NCBI RefSeq assembly: GCF_009834545.1
Contig: NZ_CP019427.1
Span: forward strand, 3,602,001-3,666,000
From: Pseudomonas sp. S04
Lineage (GTDB): Bacteria; Pseudomonadota; Gammaproteobacteria; Pseudomonadales; Pseudomonadaceae
Direction of reading: 5' to 3'
Length of the DNA: 64,000 nucleotides
The stretch's first letter is position 1, and every line of letters begins with the position of its first letter. The position numbers and the translations under genes were made by a program. Positions 17,578 to 25,665 of this stretch are shown here, piece after piece. Under the pieces are notes generated by a model. It was not told the DNA's origin. It worked only from the letters and a program-made list of their open reading frames with translations, and did no database searches.

Positions 17578-18711
17578 ATGAGTCGTATCAATAAAAAAAC
17601 CACCCAACTGCTCAGCGCCATGATCCTTGCCGGCCTGTCCTGCCATGCCCTGGCTGAGGACACCATCCGCATCGGCATCGCCGGACCGAAAACCGGCCCG
17701 GTAGCGCAATACGGTGACATGCAGTTCAGCGGTGCCCGCATGGCCATCGAGCAGATCAACGCCCGTGGCGGCGTCGACGGCAAACAGCTGGTGGCCGTGG
17801 AATACGACGATGCCTGCGACCCCAAGCAGGCGGTGGCGGTCGCCAACAAAGTAGTCAACGACGGCATCAAGTACGTGGTCGGGCACCTGTGCTCCAGCTC
17901 CACCCAGCCAGCGTCGGATATCTATGAAGACGAAGGCATCGTGATGATCACTCCGGCCGCGACCAGCCCGGAACTGACCGCACGCGGCTACAAGATGATC
18001 TTCCGCACCATCGGCCTGGACAACGCCCAGGGCCCGGCGGCGGCGCGCTACATCGTCGGCCTGAAACCAGCCAATGTCGCGGTGCTGCACGACAAGCAGC
18101 AGTACGGTGAAGGCATCGCCACCTCGGTGCGCGAGATCCTCGGCAAGGAAGGCATCAAGGTGGCGATGTTCGAAGGTATCAACGTCGGCGAACGCGACTA
18201 CTCCTCGATCCTGACCAAGCTCAAGCAGGCCAATGTCGACTTCGTGTACTTCGGCGGCTATCACCCGGAAATGGGCCTGCTGTTGCGCCAGGCCAAGGAA
18301 AAAGGCCTCAGCGCCCGCTTCATGGGCCCGGAAGGCGTGGGTAACGACTCGATCTCGCAGATCGCCAAGGACGCTGCCGAAGGCATGCTGGTAACCCTGC
18401 CTAAATCCTTCGACCAGGACCCGGCCAACCAGGCGCTGGTAGCGGCCTTCACCGCGAAACAGGAAAACCCCAGCGGCCCGTTTGTCCTGCCGACCTACTC
18501 GGCGGTGGACGTGATTGCCGGCGCGATCGTCGCGGCCAAGAGCGAAGACCCGGAAAAAGTCGCCGCGGCGATCCACAGCGGCACCTTCAAGACCCCTACC
18601 GGCGACCTGAGCTTCGACGAAAAAGGCGACCTCAAGGACTTCAAGTTCGTGGTCTACGAATGGCACTACGGCAAGCCGAAGACCGAAGCTGGGCAAAGCG
18701 CCGGTCTCTGA
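17578..18711 (+). CDS. Branched-chain-type amino acid ABC binding protein (BraC/LivK-like)
   Basis: A 377-residue periplasmic binding protein. The signal peptide runs to CHALA (about residue 27). The mature part begins EDTIRIGIAGPKTGPVAQYGD, then YDDACDPKQAVAVANKVVNDG and GHLCSSSTQPASDIYEDEG, nearly identical in pattern to P. aeruginosa BraC. AGGAG sits 9 nt before the ATG at 17578; an upstream ATG at 17548 lacks a site. It is co-directional with mdeAB, 48 bp downstream, without permease genes. Methionine or a branched-chain amino acid is the plausible ligand, using an existing BraDEFG system. Confidence 0.87.
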   Translation: MSRINKKTTQLLSAMILAGLSCHALAEDTIRIGIAGPKTGPVAQYGDMQFSGARMAIEQINARGGVDGKQLVAVEYDDACDPKQAVAVANKVVNDGIKYVVGHLCSSSTQPASDIYEDEGIVMITPAATSPELTARGYKMIFRTIGLDNAQGPAAARYIVGLKPANVAVLHDKQQYGEGIATSVREILGKEGIKVAMFEGINVGERDYSSILTKLKQANVDFVYFGGYHPEMGLLLRQAKEKGLSARFMGPEGVGNDSISQIAKDAAEGMLVTLPKSFDQDPANQALVAAFTAKQENPSGPFVLPTYSAVDVIAGAIVAAKSEDPEKVAAAIHSGTFKTPTGDLSFDEKGDLKDFKFVVYEWHYGKPKTEAGQSAGL

Positions 18712-18721
18712 AGCTATGCCG

Positions 18722-18860
18722 AAACTGTAGGAGCGGGTGCCCGCTTGCGGTGCCCGCTTGCGGCCTGCTCGCGATGGTCGTCAACGATAACGCGCGCTGC
18801 CTGAAACAACGCGTCGCTCTTGAGATCATCGCGAGCAAGCTCGCTCCCACCTATGTCTCA
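18722..18860. repeat. REP pair downstream of the mde operon
   Basis: Inverted REP-like arms: GTAGGAGCGGGTGCCCGC with an extra GGTGCCCGCTTGCGG copy, and ATCGCGAGCAAGCTCGCTCC. The spacer GATGGTCGTCAACGATAACG is the complement of the CGTTATCGTTGACGACCATC core seen in other REP pairs of the window. It lies between convergent genes and may act in mRNA 3'-end protection. Confidence 0.75.
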
Positions 18861-18931
18861 CAAAAAACACCGGATCTTCGCTTGATGCCGATCAGTTAAG
18901 CAATTTGCGCAGTACCTGTAGCATCTGTCGC

Positions 18932-19948
18932 TTAATTAGGGTCCAGCAACCCACCGTGCCAGTTACGCGATACCTGGCTGCCGGTGAACTTCGCGACCAC
19001 CGTGCCCTGGGCCACCAGGCGGTCCCGATGGCGGGTGACCATCCGCCCGGCCTGTTCGGCCAGCAGCACCACCTCGGAAGACGGATCCCCCGGGCGCCCG
19101 ATAATCCGCGCGAATCGCTGCCCCTGCTCGACGACATCCCCCAGTGCCTTCTCAAACACCAGCACCCCCGGCTGCGGTGCCAGGATGGTTTCCATCTGGC
19201 CCATGTCCATGGCCTCGACAGGCCAGTCCACAGGCTCACGCGCCTCATCGATGACCCCATGGCCACACAACCAGGCATACAAGCCCTCGGCGTCCTGCGC
19301 GGCATCGGCATCGCTGACATCGCCCTGCCCACGCAGCTCCAGGGTCGCGGCCATTTGCCGCTGGTTCACGCCTGCACGCAGCCAGGGGCTGATCAGGGCT
19401 TCTTCGAAAGAACCGTCACCGCCGTCATCCCAGATGATCGCCACGTCCATGCGCATCGCCGCCGCCAGCGCGCGGCCGCGAGGCCAGAAACTGCGGTGCA
19501 GGTAGAGGTATGGCAGGGCTTCGTCGTCGGTGTGCAAGTCCAGCACCACGTCGGCGCTGGAGGCCAGTTGCACCAGCTTTTTTTGCCAGTGCTGGACCAC
19601 GGTCGACGGCTGGGCCATCGCCGCCGACTGGTCGAAACCGCGGTTGAAATTGTGTCCCGTGGCATCGTGGAAACGCCCGAGAATCCGCCCCTGGCGAAAC
19701 TGCCCGATGCCCAGAGGATTGGCCTGGGGCACCACCGTCACCGAGCCCTTGAGCCGACCTGCGGCTTGGGCCCGGGCCAACTTGGGCATCAGCAGGTGCA
19801 GCACCAGCATGCCGGCGATTTCATCGGCATGTACCCCGGCCTGAAGGTGCACGGCAGGGCCCTGGCCGGCGCCGGCGTAACGCCAGGCGCCGACCCGCAC
19901 CGGGTCGCCGTTATTGTTCGGCACACTGAATGAAATATCCTCGACCAT
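18932..19948 (-). CDS. Succinylglutamate desuccinylase/aspartoacylase-family hydrolase
   Basis: A 338-residue zinc carboxypeptidase-fold amidohydrolase of the AstE/AspA family, which removes acyl groups from N-acylated amino acids. The zinc ligands are suggested by QAGVHADEIAG (His and Glu of the HxxE motif) and LDLHTDDEA (His). NPLGIGQFRQGRILGRFHDATGHNFNRGF is the Arg/Asn substrate region. It is the last gene of a six-gene minus-strand operon with an amino-acid ABC transporter and a DMT permease, so its substrate is probably the imported N-acyl compound. Confidence 0.83.
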   Translation of the reverse strand: MVEDISFSVPNNNGDPVRVGAWRYAGAGQGPAVHLQAGVHADEIAGMLVLHLLMPKLARAQAAGRLKGSVTVVPQANPLGIGQFRQGRILGRFHDATGHNFNRGFDQSAAMAQPSTVVQHWQKKLVQLASSADVVLDLHTDDEALPYLYLHRSFWPRGRALAAAMRMDVAIIWDDGGDGSFEEALISPWLRAGVNQRQMAATLELRGQGDVSDADAAQDAEGLYAWLCGHGVIDEAREPVDWPVEAMDMGQMETILAPQPGVLVFEKALGDVVEQGQRFARIIGRPGDPSSEVVLLAEQAGRMVTRHRDRLVAQGTVVAKFTGSQVSRNWHGGLLDPN

Positions 19949-19966
19949 CCGCCTGTCCTCCCCTGT

Positions 19967-20938
19967 TCATGGCTGCTGCTCAATGGATTGCCGGTCGCGT
20001 TCGGCCTGCTCCGGCGTCGCCGGCGGATACAGCGGCTGCGAGACCGAACACTCGGCCCCGACCACCTCCTGGCTGCCATGCCGCCCAAAGATCATCGCCA
20101 GGGTGCCGCTGATCGCGATCAACCCGGCGCCGATGATCAGCGAGCCATCCAGCAGCGTGCCCCAGACCAGGCTCGACAGGGCAAACGCCCAGATCAGCCC
20201 GGTGTATTCGAAAGGTGCGAGCAAGGTCGCGGTGGCCCGCTGGAAGCTGGCGAACAGCAGGAACTGACCGATCCCGCCCACCAGCCCCGCCGCAAGCATG
20301 CCCAGCCAGGCCGGGGTCGGTGCCGGGGTGTGGGTCCAGGGCAACGCCACCAGCATGCACACCACAAACACCACATTGGTGATCAGCATCTGTTCCAACA
20401 CCGAGGTCTGTTCATCGACCTGACGCAACTGGATGTAGGTGAAGGCCCAGCACATGGCGGCCAGCAGGGTCAGTACCACCGGCCACGGGTCCTGGATCTG
20501 GGTCGGGCGGCAGGCGATCACCACCCCGACAAAACCGATGATCAGGCTCAGCCACTGCCAGGTGTTGGCGCGCTCCTTGAGCATCACTGCCGCCAGCACC
20601 GTAACCATGATCGGCGCCGAGAAATACAGGGTGGTCATCTCCGCCAGGGTCAGGTCGCGGGCGGCGGTGTAATACAGCAGCCAGGCGACAATCGACAGCA
20701 AGCCGCGCACCACCAGCAAGCGCCGGCTTGGCGAGCGCCAGGCCCGTTGTACCAGTTGCAGGCGGCCCACCAGCAGGCAGGCGACGACCACCACCAGGCT
20801 GCGCCAGAACAGGATGCTGACCACCGAATAATCGGCCACCAGCCACTTGATGCCGGCGTCCTGCAGGGCCAGGAAGGCGTAGCCCAGGGTGCACAGGCCA
20901 ATGCCTTGCAATGAGCGGTCGACCCGCGAGCTACTCAT
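19967..20938 (-). CDS. EamA/DMT-family transporter
   Basis: A 323-residue inner-membrane protein with about ten helices in two EamA repeats (roughly 10-140 and 155-290), a drug/metabolite transporter of the RhaT/YdcZ superfamily. The start could be GTG at 20941 or ATG at 20938; both overlap the stop of the upstream permease gene, so translation is coupled. The C-terminal tail (residues about 296-323) is polar and Gln/Glu-rich. It may export a product of the pathway or import its substrate. Confidence 0.84.
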   Translation of the reverse strand: MSSSRVDRSLQGIGLCTLGYAFLALQDAGIKWLVADYSVVSILFWRSLVVVVACLLVGRLQLVQRAWRSPSRRLLVVRGLLSIVAWLLYYTAARDLTLAEMTTLYFSAPIMVTVLAAVMLKERANTWQWLSLIIGFVGVVIACRPTQIQDPWPVVLTLLAAMCWAFTYIQLRQVDEQTSVLEQMLITNVVFVVCMLVALPWTHTPAPTPAWLGMLAAGLVGGIGQFLLFASFQRATATLLAPFEYTGLIWAFALSSLVWGTLLDGSLIIGAGLIAISGTLAMIFGRHGSQEVVGAECSVSQPLYPPATPEQAERDRQSIEQQP

Positions 20939-21645
20939 CACACCGACCTGCGCACGGGAGTACCACGGCGTTCGGCGAAGGCAAACAGCGCCTCGATCAG
21001 GAACGTCAGGCAGACATACACCAGTGCCACCAGCAGCAACGGTTCATAGACCTGCAGGGTCTGGGCGCGCACGACGTTGGCGGCGCCCAGCAGGTCGATC
21101 ACCGCGATGGTCGAGGCCAGCGCCGTGGACTTGAGCAGCATCACACACTCCCCGGCCAGGGTCGGCAACAGCAAGCGCATGGCCCGGGGCAGGCGCACCC
21201 GCAGCAGCGCCTGGCGCGCCGTCATGCCAAAGGCCGAGGCCGCTTCCATCTCGCCCTTGGGCACCGCCAGCAGGCCGCCGCGAATCACTTCACCGACATA
21301 GGCCCCCACCGACAGCACCAGGGCGAACACGATGTACCAGTAGCCATCGCGCAGGTAGGGCCACAGGAAGCTGGCGCGCAGCAGCGGGAACTGGGCAAAC
21401 AGGCTGCCCAGGCCGTAGTAGAAAATGTAGATCTGGATCAGCAGCGGCGTGCCGCGCCACAGGCTGGTGTAGAGCAGGCTGGCCTTGGCCAGCAGACGGT
21501 TTTTCGAGATCCGCGCCAGGGCCACCAGCACCGCCAGGACGAAGCCCAGCACGCTGGCGATCAGCAGGATGCTGATGGTGGTCTGCAACCCTCGGCCCAA
21601 CAGGGCGGCGTACTCGATTATCCACGCTGCAATCATCTCATTCAC
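20938..21645 (-). CDS. Amino acid ABC transporter permease (HisM/OccM type)
   Basis: A 235-residue permease with five to six helices. It contains the RGTPLLIQIYIFYYGLG opening and the EAA-loop region VPKGEMEAASAFGMTARQALLRVRLPRAMRLLLP, the site that docks the ATPase. It is the second permease of a polar amino acid importer. Its start overlaps the end of the first permease by 4 bp. OccM/HisM relatives import basic amino acids and opines, but specificity rests with the binding protein. Confidence 0.88.
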   Translation of the reverse strand: MNEMIAAWIIEYAALLGRGLQTTISILLIASVLGFVLAVLVALARISKNRLLAKASLLYTSLWRGTPLLIQIYIFYYGLGSLFAQFPLLRASFLWPYLRDGYWYIVFALVLSVGAYVGEVIRGGLLAVPKGEMEAASAFGMTARQALLRVRLPRAMRLLLPTLAGECVMLLKSTALASTIAVIDLLGAANVVRAQTLQVYEPLLLVALVYVCLTFLIEALFAFAERRGTPVRRSV

Positions 21646-22355
21646 TCAGCCAAAGGCATCCAGCGACGAATGCGTCGCTCCAGCCGTCCCGACAGGTAGT
21701 TGGACAGTAGCGTCACCGCGTAATACAGCGCGGCGGCGGTGAGGTAGAACAGCAGGTAGTGGCGGGTCGAACCCGCGCCCTGCTTGGCGGTGTACAGCAA
21801 CTCGTTGGTGCCGACCACGCTGATCAGGGCGCTGTCCTTGATCAGGTTGATCCACAGGTTGGCCATCCCGGCCATCGCATAGGGCGCCATGATCGGCAGG
21901 GTGACGCGACGGAACAGGCCAAAGCCGCTGAGGCCGAAGGCTCTTCCCGCCTCGATCAGGCCAAAGGGGATTGCCTGGATCGCCGCGCGGAAAATCTCCG
22001 AGGCGTATGCCCCCTGCACCAGCCCCAGGACGAGGATCGCCGCCAGCGGCCCGCTGACGTCTATCGCGTCGTAGCCCATGTGGGCCATAAGGGCGTTGAG
22101 CAGCATGGAGCCGACGTAGTACAGCAGCAGGATCAGCAGCAGCTCCGGGATCGCGCGGAACAAGGTGGTGTAGCCGCGCATCAGGGCCGCGATCGGTTTC
22201 GGCGCGCCCAACTTGAGGCAGGCCACCACCAGCCCGATCAACAACCCGACCACAAACGCTCCGGCGGATATCTGCAGGGTCATCCACAACCCACGCAACA
22301 AGGCCCCGCCCCATCCTCGTTCGCTGAAGCCGATCAATTCGAACATTGCAGGCAT
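21642..22355 (-). CDS. Amino acid ABC transporter permease (HisQ/OccQ type)
   Basis: A 237-residue permease of the His/Glu/Gln/Arg/opine family. FRAIPELLLILLLYYVG and the EAA loop IPFGLIEAGRAFGLSGFGLFRRVTLPIMAP are visible. GGAGAG lies 5 nt before the ATG at 22355, preferred over the internal ATG at 22346. It is separated from the upstream binding-protein gene by 274 bp that contain REP hairpins and overlaps the next permease by 4 bp. Confidence 0.88.
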   Translation of the reverse strand: MPAMFELIGFSERGWGGALLRGLWMTLQISAGAFVVGLLIGLVVACLKLGAPKPIAALMRGYTTLFRAIPELLLILLLYYVGSMLLNALMAHMGYDAIDVSGPLAAILVLGLVQGAYASEIFRAAIQAIPFGLIEAGRAFGLSGFGLFRRVTLPIMAPYAMAGMANLWINLIKDSALISVVGTNELLYTAKQGAGSTRHYLLFYLTAAALYYAVTLLSNYLSGRLERRIRRWMPLAE

Positions 22356-22407
22356 TTCACTCTCCGGTTACTGACCTTCAACCGCCTGTGGCGGTCTGGC
22401 CCCATCG

Positions 22408-22616
22408 CGGACAAGCCTGTAGGAGCGAGCTTGCTCGCGAAAGACTCAAGAACGCCGCGTTGAGTCAGGCTCGGCGCGTTATCGTTGGCGACCATCGCGA
22501 GCAAGCTCGCTCCTACAAAGACTGGGTTCACAACATCAGCATGTGCACCGCCGCACTCCTTGTGGGAGCTGGCGCCCGCTTGCGGCTTGCCAGCGATGGC
22601 GGCCTCAGCCACGGCG
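22408..22616. repeat. REP pair inside the ABC operon
   Basis: Arms GTAGGAGCGAGCTTGCTCGCGA (22421-22442 region) and ATCGCGAGCAAGCTCGCTCC (22496-22515) face each other around a core with TTATCGTTGGCGACC. A further half-REP GTGGGAGCTGGCGCCCGC follows near 22562. It lies between the binding-protein and permease genes of one operon, a place where such hairpins typically stabilise the upstream mRNA. Confidence 0.8.
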
Positions 22617-22629
22617 ACCCGGTTTGTCG

Positions 22630-23412
22630 TCAGAAGGCAGGTTTCACGCTGGTTCCGAAATAGTGCTGCGACAGGTCGTCATAGTCCTTGCTTGCCAGCA
22701 GGGTCTGGATCGCCTGGTCGAGGCGCGCCTTGAGGGCGGCGTCGTCCTTGCGCAGGCCGGCGCCGACGCCTTTGCCGAAGATCGGGTCGTACGGCACGGT
22801 GCTCAGGTACGCGAGGTCCTTGGCATCGGCGGTCTTGACGAACTCGGTCATGGCGGTGCCGTCGGCCATCATCAAGTCGAGACGCCCGGCGATCAGGTCG
22901 GCGTTGGCCGAGTCCTGGGTGTCGTAGTACTTCACGTCGGCGATTTTTTCGTATTTGGCCTTCAGGTAGCTGGCGCTGACGGTGGAGTTCTGCACGCCGA
23001 TGATCTTGCCCTTGAGGTCATCCGGGTATTTGCTCACCGAGCTGCCCTTGGGCCCGACCACGGCGATCGCCGAATCGTAGTAGGCCTTGCTGAAGGCGAT
23101 CTGTTTCTCGCGTTCGGCGGTGACTGACATCGAGGAAAAAATCACGTCGATCTTCTTCGCCAGCAGCGAAGGAATGATGCCGTCCCACGCCACCTCCTTG
23201 ATCTCGCACTCGGCCTTCATCGCGCTGCACAGCTTGTGGATCAGGTCGACTTCAAAACCCTTCCACTCACCGTTGGGCTGCTTCTCGGTGTACGGCGGAT
23301 AAGGTTCGGCCGCCACCGCGAACCTGATCGGCTGTGCCTGCGCGGCGCTCATGCCGGCCAGCATCACGCAGGCCACGCCCGTCAACCAGTTTGCCAAACG
23401 TCGATTTGCCAT
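22630..23412 (-). CDS. Amino acid ABC transporter substrate-binding protein
   Basis: A 260-residue periplasmic family-3 binding protein (HisJ/LAO/OccT-like). A signal peptide ends at SAAQAQ (about residue 27). The mature start is IRFAVAAEPYPPYTEKQPNG, and the ligand-contact segments EVAWDGIIPSLLAKKIDVIFSSMSVTAER and GVQNSTVSASYL follow. It belongs to the operon after the ATPase gene. The ligand is not predictable here; the ornithine cyclodeaminase divergent from the operon hints at ornithine or an N-acyl/opine derivative. Confidence 0.87.
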   Translation of the reverse strand: MANRRLANWLTGVACVMLAGMSAAQAQPIRFAVAAEPYPPYTEKQPNGEWKGFEVDLIHKLCSAMKAECEIKEVAWDGIIPSLLAKKIDVIFSSMSVTAEREKQIAFSKAYYDSAIAVVGPKGSSVSKYPDDLKGKIIGVQNSTVSASYLKAKYEKIADVKYYDTQDSANADLIAGRLDLMMADGTAMTEFVKTADAKDLAYLSTVPYDPIFGKGVGAGLRKDDAALKARLDQAIQTLLASKDYDDLSQHYFGTSVKPAF

Positions 23413-23439
23413 GATGTTTCCCCGTCTTGTTATTGTGTT

Positions 23440-24279
23440 TTAGCGAGTCTGATGAGCGTTGACGAACTGTCGGCAACGCTCGCTGCGTGGGTGTACAAAC
23501 ACTTGGTCCGGCGTACCGGTTTCCTCGATCAGCCCCTGATGCAGGAAGGCGACATTGGATGAGACATCGCGGGCGAAGGCCATCTCATGGGTCACCAGGA
23601 TCATGGTCCGGCCTTCTTCGGCGAGCGAGCGGATCACCCGCAACACTTCGCCCACCAGTTCCGGGTCGAGTGCCGAGGTCGGTTCATCGAACAGCATGAC
23701 TTTGGGCCGCATGGCCAGGGCCCGGGCGATGGCCACCCGCTGCTGTTGGCCGCCGGAAAGAAACGCCGGGTACTCGTTGCGCTTGGCCGCCAGCCCCACC
23801 CGTTCGAGCAGGGCTTCAGCGCGTTCGGTGGCCTCGGCCCGGCTCTCGCGCAGGACCTGGGTGGGCGCCTCGATCAGGTTCTCCAGCACCGTGCGATGGG
23901 GCCAGAGATTGAAGTTCTGGAACACCATGCCCAGGCTCGAGCGAATCCGCACCAGTTGCCTGGCGTCGGACACCAGCGGCGCGCCAGGACGGGAATGGTT
24001 GAGGCGGATGCTTTCACCGTCCACCAGGACGCGCCCCTGGTCCGGCACTTCGAGCATATTGATGCAGCGCAGCAAGGTGCTTTTGCCTGAGCCACTGGCG
24101 CCGATCAGCGAGACCACTTCGCCTTCGCGGGCCGTCAGCGAGACGCCCTTGAGCACCTCGATGTTGCCGAAGCGTTTATGCAGGCGATCGACTTCGATCA
24201 TTGTCCGGGCGGCCTGAGGAATCTCCCCGACGTCAGCATCCGGGCCTGGGATTCGCTCTACCAAGGGTGAAAACCGCAT
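23440..24279 (-). CDS. Amino acid ABC transporter ATP-binding protein
   Basis: A 279-residue ATPase of the HisP/GlnQ type. Walker [10 protein letters not shown], signature [15 protein letters not shown], Walker [13 protein letters not shown] and the switch His in LVTHEM are all intact. The start at 24279 has GAGG 7 nt upstream. A second ATG at 24201 ([12 protein letters not shown]) matches the core family start and cannot be excluded. It is the first gene of the operon that continues with binding protein, two permeases, DMT transporter and AstE-like hydrolase. Confidence 0.88.
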   Translation of the reverse strand: MRFSPLVERIPGPDADVGEIPQAARTMIEVDRLHKRFGNIEVLKGVSLTAREGEVVSLIGASGSGKSTLLRCINMLEVPDQGRVLVDGESIRLNHSRPGAPLVSDARQLVRIRSSLGMVFQNFNLWPHRTVLENLIEAPTQVLRESRAEATERAEALLERVGLAAKRNEYPAFLSGGQQQRVAIARALAMRPKVMLFDEPTSALDPELVGEVLRVIRSLAEEGRTMILVTHEMAFARDVSSNVAFLHQGLIEETGTPDQVFVHPRSERCRQFVNAHQTR

Positions 24280-24438
24280 GCCAGTGCCTCATTCGAAGTG
24301 AAGAAAGCCAAGCCCGCAACCAGCCGGGAACAGAAGGTGCGCTCAACATAGTTCAAGCTGAACAGTCGTTCAACAGAAAACTCAGCGCGGTTCGCGTTCG
24401 ATGCCAACAGGTCGTTTTCACGACAGTCCGGGCGCTTT

Positions 24439-24475
24439 CCCGATGCCCACAGCCGATTCGGCTGTGGGCATCGGG
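24439..24475. promoter_or_regulatory. Perfect 17-bp hairpin between ABC operon and ornithine cyclodeaminase
   Basis: CCCGATGCCCACAGCCG pairs exactly with CGGCTGTGGGCATCGGG, leaving a 3-nt loop ATT. No T-run follows on either strand. It lies in the 323-bp gap 24280-24602 between divergent genes, about 130 bp upstream of the cyclodeaminase ATG. It could be a processed leader hairpin, a protein-binding dyad or an insulator. The remainder of the gap shows no gene. Confidence 0.55.
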
Positions 24476-24602
24476 TATTCGACCGCAACCGCTGCGCCAT
24501 AGCCACGGATTGGCCGAGATAGACCGGCGCTTACCCCGACAATGGCGCTATGGCCAACTCCTGCATCTCCTCCCCTCAAACGCTAATAAAAAAGGTACGC
24601 CC

Positions 24603-25649
24603 ATGACCCGTTACGTTGACGTCAATGACCTGAGCCGCCTCGTCCAGGCCAAAGGCCTGACCTGCTGCCTGACTGAAATGGCCGAGTACATTCGCCAGGA
24701 CTACCTGCGCTGGGAAGACTTCGAGAAATGTGCCCGCCTGGCCAACCACTCGCCGGAGGGCGTGATCGAGTTGATGCCGGTGTCGGATGCCGCGCTGTAC
24801 GCCTTCAAGTACGTCAACGGTCACCCGAAAAACACCCATAACGGCATGCTGACGGTCATGGCCTTTGGCGCGTTGGGGGATGTCGATACAGGCAAGCCGG
24901 TCCTGCTCAGCGAGATGACCCTGACCACCGCCATTCGCACCGCCGCCACCTCCGCCCTGGCCGCACGCTACCTGGCCCGGCCAGACAGCCGGCGCATGGC
25001 GCTGATCGGCAACGGCTCGCAAAGTGAATTCCAGGCCCTGGCATTCCACACCCTGCTGGGCATCGAAGAACTTAGCCTGTACGACATCGACCCGGCCGCC
25101 AGCGCCAAACTACAGGCCAACCTGAGTGCCTACCCGGCCCTGAAGATCACGATTGCCGCCAGCGTTGCCGATGCCGTGCGCGGAGCCGATATCGTCACCA
25201 CCGTGACCGCCGACAAGGCCTACGCGACCATCCTCACCCCACAAATGATCGAACCCGGCATGCACCTCAATGCCGTGGGTGGTGACTGCCCTGGCAAGAC
25301 CGAGTTGCACCGCGACATCGTCGAGCGGGCCCGGGTGATCGTCGAGTACGAACCGCAAAGCCGCATCGAGGGCGAGATCCAGCAGATGCCCGCGGATTCG
25401 CCGGTGATCGAATTCTGGAAAGTGGTCAACGGCCAGGAACAGGCTCGACGAAGCGCCGACGAAGTCACCCTGTTCGACTCCGTGGGCTTCGCCCTCGAGG
25501 ACTACTCGGCCCTGCGCTACGTGCTGGACGTGGCCGAGGCCCTGGACATCGGCAGCGAGATTGAACTGGTGCCGACGCTACAGGACCCGAAAAACCTGTT
25601 CGCCTTGCTCCAGCCGCCCGTGGTCGCCGCCCACTTGCGCCGCGCCTGA
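24603..25649 (+). CDS. ocd: Ornithine cyclodeaminase
   Basis: A 348-residue NAD-dependent enzyme of the ornithine cyclodeaminase/mu-crystallin family, converting L-ornithine into L-proline plus ammonia in the cytoplasm. Recognised segments are ELMPVSDAALYAFKYVNGHP, the Rossmann motif LIGNGSQSEFQALAFH and the catalytic-Asp region LNAVGGDCPGKTELH, all as in the P. putida enzyme. The reading frame is open upstream to 24201, but the ATG at 24603 (MTRYVDVNDLS) is the family start, with AAGG 8 nt before it. It diverges from the ABC operon and converges with the BASS gene. Confidence 0.87.
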   Translation: MTRYVDVNDLSRLVQAKGLTCCLTEMAEYIRQDYLRWEDFEKCARLANHSPEGVIELMPVSDAALYAFKYVNGHPKNTHNGMLTVMAFGALGDVDTGKPVLLSEMTLTTAIRTAATSALAARYLARPDSRRMALIGNGSQSEFQALAFHTLLGIEELSLYDIDPAASAKLQANLSAYPALKITIAASVADAVRGADIVTTVTADKAYATILTPQMIEPGMHLNAVGGDCPGKTELHRDIVERARVIVEYEPQSRIEGEIQQMPADSPVIEFWKVVNGQEQARRSADEVTLFDSVGFALEDYSALRYVLDVAEALDIGSEIELVPTLQDPKNLFALLQPPVVAAHLRRA

Positions 25650-25665
25650 GCAATCGGCCCTTGAT

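Noticed and set aside
24201..24602. Upstream in-frame extension of ornithine cyclodeaminase
   Set aside because: It runs through the 17-bp hairpin and over the ABC ATPase start; the family start is at 24603.
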